Part shown: positions 14,788 through 23,368 of the stretch, one piece after another
Numbering within the stretch: position 1 is the stretch's first letter
Layout of the letters: the number at the start of each line of letters is the position of its first letter
Assembly: GCA_025465535.1 (NCBI GenBank)
Contig: JAODMY010000063.1
Location: forward strand, 1 to 32,023
Direction of reading: 5' to 3'
Source: Glaciihabitans sp.
GTDB lineage: Bacteria > Actinomycetota > Actinomycetes > Actinomycetales > Microbacteriaceae
DNA length: 32,023 bases
Translations under genes and position numbers: made by a program
Notes under the pieces: generated by a model
Told to the model about the DNA's origin: nothing
The model's input: the letters and a program-made list of their open reading frames with translations, nothing else
Database searches by the model: none

Positions 14788-15213
14788 GTGGTCTACGAAT
14801 CCGATGCAGACCGAGCCGACCGCCCCGGAGGCGGCGCGCTCAGCGACATCCGCCGCGCTGAGGCGGCACGGATGCTCGGCTTCCTCGGCGCCCACGGTCT
14901 CACCGAGCGTGCGAGCCGTTGGCTCGCTAGCGGCGTTGACACGCCAAACGTCCGAGCACTGGCAGAGGGATCCGATGCCACCGACGGTGTGCGGCTCGCG
15001 CTCGTCGGCGAAATTGCAGCGGACCTCGGGATCGAATTCCCGACCGTCCAGGACGCGCGACGAGTGCACGCCGAGCAGATCATCCGCTCGATGAGCTCTG
15101 GCGAGAATGTCGATCTTCAGATCTACGCGCTATCCAACGGCTTCACCGACGAGTTCGCGGCACGCGCTCGTCGCTTCCTTGCCCGACTTCTGCCGACCGG
15201 ACGGCGACGATAG
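14788..15213 (+). CDS. Unknown 141-residue helical protein
   Basis: GTG start at 14788. The protein is predicted to be mostly alpha-helical, with segments such as SDIRRAEAARMLGFLGAHGL and DGVRLALVGEIAADLGIEFP, and ends in a basic tail RRFLARLLPTGRRR. No membrane segment or recognised motif is found. Codon use is like the neighbours (GC at third positions). Its end converges on the aldolase gene with 24 bp between and no obvious terminator. I do not recognise a family. Confidence 0.6.
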   Translation: MVYESDADRADRPGGGALSDIRRAEAARMLGFLGAHGLTERASRWLASGVDTPNVRALAEGSDATDGVRLALVGEIAADLGIEFPTVQDARRVHAEQIIRSMSSGENVDLQIYALSNGFTDEFAARARRFLARLLPTGRRR

Positions 15214-15237
15214 ATCATCTCGATCCGTTGGAATGCG

Positions 15238-15846
15238 TTACGCAACGGCCCGGAGTCGCTCGTCGGACATTTCCTTGTACGACGATCCGAACGAAACCGC
15301 AGCGGCCCCAGCCCGCAGGAAGTCCTGTGCGTTCGCACCGGTGACGCCTCCCGTCGCCACGAATCGTGCCGCGGGGAAGGGTCCCCGCATCGCGGAGAAC
15401 CAGGCCATGCCCAGTTGGGCCGCCGGCGACGCCTTCAGCCAGCGAATGCCACTGTCGAGCGCGTGTTGCACCTCGGCGAACGTTGCGACGCCTGGCAGAT
15501 GCGGCATCCCGAGTTCAATGCTCAGTTCGAGCACGGCCGGATCGTATCCCGGCGCCACCGTGAAGGCCGCCCCGGCTCGAAATGCCTGGTGTACGAGCTT
15601 GCGAGACACAATCGTTCCGGCTCCGATCAGCTTCTCGCCGCCATCCCTGCGGATCACGGCGCCCAGCGCGGCGACGCTCGCATCCCCCTGAAGCGGCACC
15701 TCGGCGATCTCCATCCCGGCAACCCACGCGCGATCGCAGAGGGACTGCGTCGTCGCGGCGTCGGCCGCCCGCAGAATGACCATCGAACGATGTCGGGCGA
15801 AGGCCTCCTCGAAAAAAGCCTGTGACTCCTCGTACTGCATGTTCAT
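15238..15846 (-). CDS. KDPG/KHG-type aldolase (2-keto-3-deoxy-phosphate aldolase)
   Basis: 202-residue class I aldolase expected to cleave a 2-keto-3-deoxy-6-phospho sugar acid to pyruvate and glyceraldehyde 3-phosphate. Family positions are present: Arg26 (MVILRAAD), Glu49 (EIAEVPLQG), GAGTIV (75-80), PGYDP (99-103), the Schiff-base Lys138 and the phosphate loop ATGGVTGANAQDFL. The lysine motif reads LKASPA instead of the usual KFFPA or KLFPA, and EVPLQG replaces EVTLRT, so it is a divergent subgroup. The start overlaps the kinase stop by 4 bp. It is the last gene of the sugar operon. KDPG and KDPGal are both possible substrates. Confidence 0.88.
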   Translation of the reverse strand: MNMQYEESQAFFEEAFARHRSMVILRAADAATTQSLCDRAWVAGMEIAEVPLQGDASVAALGAVIRRDGGEKLIGAGTIVSRKLVHQAFRAGAAFTVAPGYDPAVLELSIELGMPHLPGVATFAEVQHALDSGIRWLKASPAAQLGMAWFSAMRGPFPAARFVATGGVTGANAQDFLRAGAAAVSFGSSYKEMSDERLRAVA

Positions 15847-16847
15847 GACGCCGCTCCTCGGCTGTGTGACGTTCGCCCATCCGAGCTCTCGTCGGTCGCC
15901 GGCCAGAGTGCGGGATCGTTGGCAAGCACGGTAAGCATGCTGCGGTCGATCTTCCGGCCGAAATCAGAACGTGACCCGAGCGCATTGCGCGCCATCAAGT
16001 GCCCGGCGCGCAGCGCGGAAACCGAGGTGGCGCCCTGAAGAAATGCGCTCAGGTAACCCGCCGCGAAAGCGTCGCCGGCACCGACGACTTCGACGACATT
16101 GACAACGAGCGCCGAGACCTCGGTGAACTGCTCGCCGACAAATTCGATTGCCCCGCGGGAGCCGTCCTTCACCACGAGACGCGGAACGGACGGCAGAAGT
16201 TCGCGTACGGCGTGCTCGCTTTCCGTTTCCCACAGGGTGTTCGCCTCGTCGAGACCGACAAAGACCACGTCACTCGCCCTCGCAAGCTCGAGAAGGCGAT
16301 CGGCAGCGATCGCCGCGCTCGGCCAGAGCGCGGCGCGATAGTTGACGTCGAAAGATGTCACAATCCCGCGCTTCTTAGCCGTCGCCAGAGCGTATGCGAT
16401 CGCGTCGTCGCAGCTTGGCGAGAGCGCAGCGGTGATCCCGCTCAGGTGCAGCACGCGGGGCGTGGCCTCCAGCGCACGGGACACGTCCTGTCGATCCATT
16501 CTCGACGCGGCCGAATCCGCGCGGTAGTAGCTCACGCCGTTCGCTGGGTCCTTGACGAACAGCCCGGTGCGACCCGAGGTCTCCTCGGCCTCGAGCAGGA
16601 CGCGCACGCCCTCGCGTTCGAGCGCATCCGCTATCCGAAGCCCAATCGCATCGTTTCCGAGCCTGCTGACCCACGCCACGGTGTGGCCGAGTCGCGAGAG
16701 GCCGACGGCGACATTGGACTCCGCGCCGGCGTGATGCATCTTGAAAGTCTTCGCCGTCCGGACCGAGGCGCCACCAGCCGGGACGATTTGGCCCATGGTT
16801 TCGCCCAGACACACGACCTCGATCGGTCGCGAGGTTGCAACATCCAT
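15843..16847 (-). CDS. PfkB-family sugar kinase, 2-keto-3-deoxygluconate kinase-like
   Basis: 334-residue ribokinase-fold enzyme. The N-terminal CLGETMGQIVP and the HHAGAESNVAVGLSRLG motif bind the sugar. FDVNYRAALW (166-175) is typical of KDG kinases, and GAGDAFAAGYL near residue 256 carries the catalytic Asp259 and anion hole. It would phosphorylate a 2-keto-3-deoxy sugar acid using ATP, just before the aldolase step encoded by the next gene. The start overlaps the GntR stop as TGATG, and its end overlaps the aldolase start, so the three are translationally coupled. The specific epimer (gluconate or galactonate type) cannot be read from the sequence. Confidence 0.88.
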   Translation of the reverse strand: MDVATSRPIEVVCLGETMGQIVPAGGASVRTAKTFKMHHAGAESNVAVGLSRLGHTVAWVSRLGNDAIGLRIADALEREGVRVLLEAEETSGRTGLFVKDPANGVSYYRADSAASRMDRQDVSRALEATPRVLHLSGITAALSPSCDDAIAYALATAKKRGIVTSFDVNYRAALWPSAAIAADRLLELARASDVVFVGLDEANTLWETESEHAVRELLPSVPRLVVKDGSRGAIEFVGEQFTEVSALVVNVVEVVGAGDAFAAGYLSAFLQGATSVSALRAGHLMARNALGSRSDFGRKIDRSMLTVLANDPALWPATDESSDGRTSHSRGAAS

Positions 16848-17674
16848 CAGCTCGCGCCTCCGGATTCGACCTGTTGACCGTCCGACTCCCGCTCGACGGC
16901 TGCGCTCATCAGCGACGCCATGACCTCGGCGCCTGCGACGTCAACGATCTGCCGGGATGCGAGTTCCGCCTGCGCACCATCGTGACGAAGTATCGCGTCC
17001 AGGATCGCCTCGTGGGAGACAACGACCTCCGGGGAGAGCACGGTCGGAACCAACTGCAGTTTGTGACGAACTCGAAGCGCGGCCTCAATCGGGTCGGCGA
17101 GCTGGGCGACAACCAGGCTTCCACTCGCGCGGAGGAGTGCGCGATGGAACACGACGTCGGCCTCGGTAAACGCCAACCAATCCTGAGTGGTCACAGCATC
17201 CGACATGGCGAGAAGCGATTCGGCCAGGGCCTGAATGTCGACGGGAGTCGCGGCGGCGGTCGCGTTGCGTGCGGCGAGCGGCTCGATAGCTCCTCGGACG
17301 CCGAGCAACTCCTCGAATTGCCGCGCGGAATCCGGACCGGTCGAGCGCCAGCGGATGACGTCAGGATCGAGCAGGTTCCACCAGGTCTGCGGCCTGACCC
17401 GCGTTCCCGTCCGGGGGCGTGCACCAATCATTCCCTTTGCCTCGAGAACCTTGAGCACCTCGCGCACGACGGACCGGGACACCTCGAAGGTCTCGGCAAG
17501 CGATTCCGGCGAGATTTGCTCCCCTGCAGCGAATTCACCCGCGGCGATGGACATGCCAATCGACTCGACCAGTTGGCCGTGCAGCCCTCGCAACGACGGC
17601 GACACGATTCCCGCGTCGTTCATCTCTCCCCGCGGGCGGGGAGGCCTGGCGTGGTTGGCATTCGACAGAATCAT
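16847..17674 (-). CDS. GntR-family regulator, FadR subgroup
   Basis: 275-residue DNA-binding regulator. The winged helix is at about residues 30-100, including GEQISPESLAETFEVSRSVVREVLKVLEAKGMI and RPRTGTRV. A helical FCD ligand domain follows, with metal-binding candidates in FTEADVVFHRALLRASGS and VSHEAILDAI (His residues). FadR-type GntR proteins usually repress sugar-acid operons and are released by a sugar acid, so a 2-keto-3-deoxy acid or aldonate is the likely ligand (inference). The start at 17674 is uncertain; ATG at 17623 is an alternative with a poorly spaced ribosome site. The gene lies inside the operon it probably controls. Confidence 0.85.
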   Translation of the reverse strand: MILSNANHARPPRPRGEMNDAGIVSPSLRGLHGQLVESIGMSIAAGEFAAGEQISPESLAETFEVSRSVVREVLKVLEAKGMIGARPRTGTRVRPQTWWNLLDPDVIRWRSTGPDSARQFEELLGVRGAIEPLAARNATAAATPVDIQALAESLLAMSDAVTTQDWLAFTEADVVFHRALLRASGSLVVAQLADPIEAALRVRHKLQLVPTVLSPEVVVSHEAILDAILRHDGAQAELASRQIVDVAGAEVMASLMSAAVERESDGQQVESGGAS

Positions 17675-17737
17675 GACTGGGCCCGCCCTACCTGATAGTG
17701 ATCCGAGACGATTATGCCCCGCCGTCGCGGTGCGCGT

Positions 17738-17755
17738 TTTTCCGCGAAAACGATC
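17738..17755. repeat. Small inverted repeat after the dehydratase gene
   Basis: On the minus strand CGTTTT and AAAACG form 6-bp arms around CGCGGA, directly after the dehydratase stop in the 85-bp gap before the regulator gene. It may be a weak terminator or a regulator site. A CATAAT hexamer about 25 bp further on could be a -10 box for the regulator gene. Confidence 0.35.
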
Positions 17756-17759
17756 TCCA

Positions 17760-19508
17760 TCAGAAGGCCACCTTCGCTGGCGCATCCCCGCTGTGGCCGA
17801 CCAGGAAGTCCAGGTCGACTCCCCGATCCGCCTGCTGCACGTGCTCAACGTACAGTCGGGTCCACCCCCGCCCATCCGGCAACGCCGGTGCCTCCCAGGC
17901 GCTCCGTCTCTCGGCCATTTCTTCCGCACTGACCACGACCTCGAGCAGGCGCTTGTGCGCGTCGAGACGGATCCGATCGCCGGTTCGCACCAGCGCCAGC
18001 GGTCCCCCGACGGCCGCCTCCGGGGCGACGTGAAGAACGCACGCGCCGTAGGCGGTCCCGCTCATGCGCGCGTCCGAGATCCGCACCATGTCCCGGATGC
18101 CCTGGTCGATGAGCTTCTTCGGCAACGGGAGGTTTCCCACCTCTGGCATTCCCGGATAGCCCCTCGGCCCGCAGTTCCTCACGACGAGTACCGAATCGCC
18201 GGTTACGTCGAGGTCGTCATTCTCGCTGACCCGCAGATAGTCCTCGAGGGAGTCGAAGACGATTGCCGGGCCCTCGTGCACAAGCAGGCGACTCTCGGCC
18301 GCGCTGATCTTGAGTACCGCGCCATCCGGAGCAAGGTTCCCCCGAAGAACTGCGGTGCCCGAACCCGCCGACTGGACCGGATCGGCGAGTGAGTGGATCA
18401 CGCGTGCGTCGTCCACGTGCCCACTTGCCATGCTCTCCTCGAGCGACTTCCCGGTCACGGTGATCGCGCTGCCGTCCAGCAGCGAAGCCATCTGCGACAC
18501 GAGGGCGGGGACACCGCCGGCGTACGCGAATTCCTCCATCAGGTACTGGCCACTCGGCATCAGATCCACGAGCAGCGGCACTTCACGGCCGATCCGGTCG
18601 ATGTCGTCCAGGGTCAGATCCACACCAACCCGTCCCGCTATCGCGAGCAGGTGCAGGATCGCGTTCGTCGAGCCGCCGACCGCCGCGTTCACCTTGATCG
18701 CGTTCTCGAACGCCGCGCGAGTCATGATGGTTGAGGGTCGCAGGCCCTCCGTTGCCAGCTCCACGGCTCGCGCGCCGGTGTCCTCCGCGAGGACCTGCCG
18801 ACGGGAATCGACAGCGGGAAGAGCCGCGGCACCGGGAAGCTGCATCCCGATCGCCTCCGCGACGCACGCCATCGATGAGGCGGTTCCCATAGTCATGCAG
18901 TGCCCGGCCGATCGATTGAGACTGCTCTCGAACTCGGCGAAATCGGCCGGCGTTATCTCGCCCGCTCGAAGCTCTTCCGACATCCGCCAGATGTCCGTGC
19001 CGGAGCCCACCGTACGACCCCTGAATCGGCCGTTGAGCATCGGCCCGCCGGTCAGCATGATCGCGGGCAGGTCGACGCTTGCCAGCCCCATCAACCCCGC
19101 CGGGGTGGTCTTGTCGCAGCCGGTGAGAACGACCACGGCGTCGAGGGGGTTGGCACGCAGGAGCTCCTCGAGTTCCATCGCGGCAAGGTTGCGAAACAGC
19201 ATCGACGATGGACGCATGAATGGTTCACCGAGCGACAGGAATGGAAACTCGAGCGCCATGCCCCCGGCCTGCTGGATGCCGCGGCGCACCGAGTCGGCAA
19301 GGGTCCGAAGGTGCACGTTGCATGGCGTGAGCTCCGACCAGGTGTTCGCTATCCCGATGACGGGACGCCCGTCGAACTGCCTGCTCGACATGCCCATTTG
19401 GCGCAGGTGATGTCGAGCGATGAACCCGTTCTTCCCACCATCGCCAAGCCATTCCTGACTGCGATTGGCGGCGTCGCCGCTCGACCCAAGATTGCGTGCA
19501 GGGCTCAT
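17760..19508 (-). CDS. IlvD/EDD-family sugar-acid dehydratase
   Basis: 582-residue iron-sulfur dehydratase that removes water from an aldonate to give a 2-keto-3-deoxy acid. Three cysteines expected for a [2Fe-2S] cluster are present: Cys63 (SELTPCNVH), Cys131 (TGCDKTTPA) and Cys204 (AGHCMTMGTAS), with Lys133 next to the second as the likely carbamylated ligand to Mg, and Ser in DARMSGTAYG as the proposed base. The spacing 68 and 73 matches, from memory, the L-arabinonate dehydratase type. The ATG at 19508 overlaps the epimerase stop (ATGA). The context of KDG-like kinase and aldolase fits a hexonate better than a pentonate. It is not the branched-chain amino acid enzyme, judging by its neighbours. 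Confidence 0.88.
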   Translation of the reverse strand: MSPARNLGSSGDAANRSQEWLGDGGKNGFIARHHLRQMGMSSRQFDGRPVIGIANTWSELTPCNVHLRTLADSVRRGIQQAGGMALEFPFLSLGEPFMRPSSMLFRNLAAMELEELLRANPLDAVVVLTGCDKTTPAGLMGLASVDLPAIMLTGGPMLNGRFRGRTVGSGTDIWRMSEELRAGEITPADFAEFESSLNRSAGHCMTMGTASSMACVAEAIGMQLPGAAALPAVDSRRQVLAEDTGARAVELATEGLRPSTIMTRAAFENAIKVNAAVGGSTNAILHLLAIAGRVGVDLTLDDIDRIGREVPLLVDLMPSGQYLMEEFAYAGGVPALVSQMASLLDGSAITVTGKSLEESMASGHVDDARVIHSLADPVQSAGSGTAVLRGNLAPDGAVLKISAAESRLLVHEGPAIVFDSLEDYLRVSENDDLDVTGDSVLVVRNCGPRGYPGMPEVGNLPLPKKLIDQGIRDMVRISDARMSGTAYGACVLHVAPEAAVGGPLALVRTGDRIRLDAHKRLLEVVVSAEEMAERRSAWEAPALPDGRGWTRLYVEHVQQADRGVDLDFLVGHSGDAPAKVAF

Positions 19509-20287
19509 GACGCCGACCACTCCAGCTGGACATCCAGCGTGAGGGATTCGCCGGGCTCGAGCACATCCGACATCGCCCCGGGAGACGACGTCATCGGCTC
19601 GACCGCGGTACCCGAGTCCTCCTTATTGAAGACGCCGATGTACGCGCCGCTCGAACGGATGGCCAGCGCCCCCGCCTCGGCCCAGGAGAGTTTGAACGGG
19701 AGTCCCGTCCGGAAGCAGTCGTCCCACGGACCCGCTGCCGGGTCTATCCATTCGCCGGTCGGCTCACCAGCGTCGCCGAGTTCCCTCTGGGATGCATCCG
19801 GGGGGAGGCTAAACGAAAGTCGTGAACCGCCCAAGATCACGTTGGAGAACCAGGGATGGAATCCGATGGCCGCCGGCATCCGGCGCTCCCCCGCTGTGAG
19901 AGTGAATTCGAGAAGCAGGGAGTCGGGCGTGAGGGTCGGTTCGAGGCTGAGCGAACCGCCGAAGGGCCACTCTGCGGGCAGAGAGGTATCGAGTCGACCA
20001 TCCTCGATTTGCCAGAAGCCAGAGCGAACAAGACCGTGCAGGGAGTGCTCGCCCCAGCTGGGCGGCATCCGCGAACTGTCGCCCTCGAAGTCGACGGTGG
20101 AATTCGGCAGTATTCCGGACCACGGAGCCATGGCAAACCCACCGAACCACACGTCGTTCCTGCGATCCCTCGTGCGAAGCAGCTCGTACCCGTCGAAACT
20201 GAGGGAGAGCAGTCTGCCGCCATTCGCGCCGAACGTGGCGCGGGCATCTCCTGAAGCCAGCCCCAAAGCGCAACTCCTGGTCATCAT
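19505..20287 (-). CDS. Aldose 1-epimerase (mutarotase) family protein
   Basis: 260-residue GalM-fold protein. The open frame extends far upstream through the dehydrogenase gene, but the real start is the ATG at 20287, which overlaps the dehydrogenase stop as ATGA. Catalytic positions can be recognised: His in GEHSLHGLVRSGFW, His in IGFHPWFSN, and the late Glu in AVEPMTSSPG. It interconverts alpha and beta anomers of an aldose, which would feed a C1 dehydrogenase acting on one anomer. At 260 residues it is shorter than E. coli GalM (346) and closer to the YeaD/galM-like short group. Its place between a dehydrogenase and the dehydratase argues that the imported substrate, or its first product, is a cyclic aldose. 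Confidence 0.85.
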   Translation of the reverse strand: MMTRSCALGLASGDARATFGANGGRLLSLSFDGYELLRTRDRRNDVWFGGFAMAPWSGILPNSTVDFEGDSSRMPPSWGEHSLHGLVRSGFWQIEDGRLDTSLPAEWPFGGSLSLEPTLTPDSLLLEFTLTAGERRMPAAIGFHPWFSNVILGGSRLSFSLPPDASQRELGDAGEPTGEWIDPAAGPWDDCFRTGLPFKLSWAEAGALAIRSSGAYIGVFNKEDSGTAVEPMTSSPGAMSDVLEPGESLTLDVQLEWSAS

Positions 20288-21402
20288 TGCATCCATGGGT
20301 CGATCACGACCTTTCCCACTTCGACGCCGTCGAGCTGCCATCGATTGGCCGGCATGAGCGCGCCCACGGCGTCCGACGCGCGTTCCAGCGGGAGCCTGTG
20401 CGTGATGAGATCCTTCGCCTTGCTCCCCAGGTGTTCGACGAGAGAGAGGGCTCGGCCGAACGAGTCCGGCGTGTATCCGGACGACGAGACCATGCGCGCA
20501 TCCCGCGAAAGGAAGTGCTGGTACGGGTTGATCTCGACCGCTCCGACATCGGAGAAGTGGCCGAGCTCGACAAAACAGCCACCGCGGCGGAGATAGCCGA
20601 AGCCCTCCGGAACCGTTGAGGGAACTCCAGCGCACTCGACAACGACGTCGAATCCAGCGCCATTCGGCGACGCGGCAAGGACCACCTCGCGGCGTTCGTC
20701 CGCGTCGCGCATCACTCCGATGTCGACGGTGATGGATGCGCCAAGTTCCCTCGCGATCTCGAGCCGACGCTCCGGTCCACCGATGGCGACGACCCGAGAA
20801 GCGCCGCCGAATGAGGCGGCGGCGATGGCCAACAGGCCGACGGTTCCGGTTCCCTGTACGAGAACCGAGTCGCCGAAGCGGAAGCCGGCTCGCAACAGTC
20901 CCTCGACCGGGGTCGCAGCGGGTTCGGCAAGCACAACGTTCTCCGGAGGGGCGATGCTCACGAAGACGCGAGCCCTGCCGTTCACGAGCACGAACTGACC
21001 CCACCCTCCCCCGGCTGGACGCTTATCGGGGTTTGAGAAGCCGATCACATCCCAGTTTTCACAATTGGGATAGTTGCCGCCCCTCTTGCAGGATGCGCAG
21101 CGACCGCAGGGCGTGGCAGGCATGACCGCTACCCGGTCCCCGACCTTGATGGGAACGCCGCGCACGTCCCCGCCGAAGTCGCTCCCAATGGTTTCCACGA
21201 TCCCGCACACCTCGTGGCCGAGGGTCGACGGATAGTCGTATCCGGGTATGTGACCGAGCGCAATGTGCAGATCGGTCGCGCACACTCCGGAGTATTCGAC
21301 TCGAACCAGCATCCCGTCATCCGGAACGCTCGGCAGATCCTGATCGCGCACTTCGAACTCGCCGTTCGCGGCCGTCAGGGTTGATACGCGGAACGTGGTC
21401 AT
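20284..21402 (-). CDS. Zinc-dependent medium-chain alcohol/sugar dehydrogenase
   Basis: 372-residue MDR-family oxidoreductase. Catalytic zinc ligands are Cys41 (GVCATDLH), His63-Glu64 (LGHEVCG) and the acidic residue in AEPAATPVEG. Structural zinc cysteines are Cys99, Cys102, Cys105 and Cys114; the last gap is one residue longer than in classic ADHs. The nucleotide-binding segment is VQGTGTVGLLAIAA. It would oxidise a hydroxyl of a sugar, polyol or sugar acid with NAD(P)+. The start overlaps the SDR stop by 4 bp and the end overlaps the epimerase. Next to a mutarotase, sugar C1 oxidation is a reasonable guess; which of the three dehydrogenases does this is not known. Confidence 0.85.
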   Translation of the reverse strand: MTTFRVSTLTAANGEFEVRDQDLPSVPDDGMLVRVEYSGVCATDLHIALGHIPGYDYPSTLGHEVCGIVETIGSDFGGDVRGVPIKVGDRVAVMPATPCGRCASCKRGGNYPNCENWDVIGFSNPDKRPAGGGWGQFVLVNGRARVFVSIAPPENVVLAEPAATPVEGLLRAGFRFGDSVLVQGTGTVGLLAIAAASFGGASRVVAIGGPERRLEIARELGASITVDIGVMRDADERREVVLAASPNGAGFDVVVECAGVPSTVPEGFGYLRRGGCFVELGHFSDVGAVEINPYQHFLSRDARMVSSSGYTPDSFGRALSLVEHLGSKAKDLITHRLPLERASDAVGALMPANRWQLDGVEVGKVVIDPWMQ

Positions 21403-22235
21403 TTCTCCATCTCCGACTCTGGGTCACGGGTCGCGGCAACGCGGGGCGACGGATCCTGCATGAGCGCCGATCGTCCACCGTCGAGTGTGAGTACCGTCCC
21501 CGTTGTGAACCCAGACCGCTCGCTGTCCGCGAGAAACTCGATAGCGTACGCGACCTCCTCTGCCGAGCCGATTCGCTGTGAAAGGTGGAGCAGTTCCGCG
21601 CTCCGTCGCGCTGCCGCCGGGTCATCGAACTCGCCGAAATACGCGTCGTTGATTGGGGTGTCGATGTATCCGGGTGCGACGGCATTGACCCGAATGCCCC
21701 TGTCGGCCAGTTCGATCGCGAGGGACTGGGTCAGGGCGTTCGCCCCCGCCTTCGCGACGTTGTAGGGGAAGACGCCGGCAAGCGTGGAGGTCGCGTGGTT
21801 GGACGAGATGTTGACGATCGCCGACCCGGCCGGCATGAACGGAGCCGCAGCCTTCGAGCAGAGCCAGGCCGCCCGCAGATCCAGGTTGATGCAGTCGTCC
21901 CAATCCTCGAGCGTTGCGCCCATCGTTCCCCGGAACACGTTGGCGCCGGCATTGTTGACCAGCACATCGAGTTCGCACGACTCAGAGAGAGCGGCGATCG
22001 CCACCTGCCGACAGGCGTCGACATCGCGCAGGTCGCCAAGGACCACCGACGCCTTGCCTCCCAGTGAGTCGATCCGCTGTCTCAGTTCTTCGGCAGCGAC
22101 CATGTCCCGCCCGTGCACCACCACGTCAGCACCGAGATAGGCGAAGTAGAGCGCTGTCGCCCGACCGATGCCGCCCGTCGCGCCCGTAATCAGGATCCTT
22201 CTGCCCAGCCAGGGGCTGGATCGATCAGATTTCAC
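21399..22235 (-). CDS. Short-chain dehydrogenase/reductase (SDR)
   Basis: 278-residue classical SDR. Cofactor motif is GATGGIG (18-24), NNAG is at 94-97, the catalytic Ser is 144 or 145, and YNVAK gives Tyr158 and Lys162. The C-terminal FTTGTVLTLDGGRS is the usual end of the fold. I chose the GTG at 22235, which has GGAGGGCAGG upstream and overlaps the preceding dehydrogenase by 11 bp; a TTG at 22262 is possible. The substrate is probably a sugar, lactone precursor or keto-acid intermediate of the operon pathway. The His in VHGRD after strand 2 is compatible with NADP+ or NAD+; not decided. Confidence 0.85.
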   Translation of the reverse strand: MKSDRSSPWLGRRILITGATGGIGRATALYFAYLGADVVVHGRDMVAAEELRQRIDSLGGKASVVLGDLRDVDACRQVAIAALSESCELDVLVNNAGANVFRGTMGATLEDWDDCINLDLRAAWLCSKAAAPFMPAGSAIVNISSNHATSTLAGVFPYNVAKAGANALTQSLAIELADRGIRVNAVAPGYIDTPINDAYFGEFDDPAAARRSAELLHLSQRIGSAEEVAYAIEFLADSERSGFTTGTVLTLDGGRSALMQDPSPRVAATRDPESEMEK

Positions 22236-23331
22236 CTCGCCTGCCCTCCATCCCGGGGACAACCATTGTCTTGATGCCGTTTCCGCTCATGGCCGCCTGC
22301 ATCGCGAGATCAAAATCCTCGAGCGGGTACAGCGCCGTGACCAGCGACGCGACATCGATACGCCCATCGGCGACGGCTTTGATGGCCTTCGGATAACAGC
22401 ATGGACCGAGGTGGCTTCCGCGAATCGTCAGTTCCTTCTGGTCGCCGACAAGATTCCAGTCGATTCGGGTGCGCTCCTTGATTGAACTGAACGCGACAAC
22501 GGTTCCCATCTTGCGGACCATTTCGAGCACCTGCTGTGGGCCGTCAGCCGACCCGGATGCTTCGATGACGATGTCCGCTCCGTATCCACTCGAATACCCG
22601 CGAACCGCCGCCACCGGGTCCTGTTCGCGCGCATTGATGACGATGTCGGCACCCAGCGCGCTGGCCAGATCCAGACGGTTGGGGCGAGTGCCGACGGCCA
22701 CGAGTATGCCCGGCCGGAACTGCTTTGCCCACTGCAGCATGCACAACCCGATGCTGCCGACGCCGGCGATCACGACGATGTCGCCCGGCATGATCTCCGC
22801 GCGATCGACCGCGTGAATCGCGCAGGAGAGCGGTTCAAGGTATGCCGATTCGATCTCCGACAGGCGGGGGTCGATCTTGTGGACCAGCGCGTTGGAGGGA
22901 AGCAGCGCGAACTCCGCCATCCCGCCTTCGGCGCGACCCCGTTTGAACCCGAAGATCTCATTTGGTTCGCACATCCAATAGGACCCCTCGAGGCAGTACC
23001 TGCACATTCCGCACGGCAGGATCTGTTCGGCGATCACGTTGTCACCAAGCTCGATTCCGAATTTCTCGGCCGACCCTTCGCCCAGGCTCTCAACCACGCC
23101 GGCGAACTCGTGCCCGGTAATGACCGGGCCCTCGACATAGCCGCCGGAATTCCCATCACCCCAAAACAGCGATGCTCCGGTGAAGCACTTGACATCGCTC
23201 CCGCAGATGCCGACGGCGCCCGTTTGGATGACCACTTCGCCCGGGCCCGCGATCGGCTTCGGCACGCGCTCGAAACGATAGTCGTGCGGTCCGTGGGTCA
23301 CTATGGCTCTCATCGTGGCTGTGTCGTTCAC
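22225..23331 (-). CDS. Zinc-dependent dehydrogenase resembling erythritol/L-threitol dehydrogenase
   Basis: 368-residue MDR enzyme. The GTG at 23331 is preferred: AAGTAGGTG, nearly a full Shine-Dalgarno, ends 6 nt upstream; GTG at 23340 is the alternative. Zinc residues are Cys43 (GICGSDVKCF), His74-Glu75 (TGHEFAG) and structural Cys107, Cys110, Cys113 and Cys121. VKCFTGASLFWGD, EQILPCGMCRYCLEGSYWMC, IFGFKRG, and later GSHLGPCCYPKAI closely recall the mycobacterial erythritol/threitol dehydrogenase EltD, as remembered. This suggests a polyol or sugar substrate with oxidation at C2. It is 37 bp downstream of the permease and starts the catabolic part of the operon. Confidence 0.82.
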   Translation of the reverse strand: MNDTATMRAIVTHGPHDYRFERVPKPIAGPGEVVIQTGAVGICGSDVKCFTGASLFWGDGNSGGYVEGPVITGHEFAGVVESLGEGSAEKFGIELGDNVIAEQILPCGMCRYCLEGSYWMCEPNEIFGFKRGRAEGGMAEFALLPSNALVHKIDPRLSEIESAYLEPLSCAIHAVDRAEIMPGDIVVIAGVGSIGLCMLQWAKQFRPGILVAVGTRPNRLDLASALGADIVINAREQDPVAAVRGYSSGYGADIVIEASGSADGPQQVLEMVRKMGTVVAFSSIKERTRIDWNLVGDQKELTIRGSHLGPCCYPKAIKAVADGRIDVASLVTALYPLEDFDLAMQAAMSGNGIKTMVVPGMEGRRGEI

Positions 23332-23368
23332 AAGAGACACCTACTTCCAGCTCGGGTCTTGATGCGTG

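Noticed and set aside
20288..21004. Upstream extension of the epimerase reading frame
   Set aside because: It runs out of frame through the dehydrogenase gene; the translation is Arg-rich and unlike protein, and an ATGA-coupled start exists at 20287.
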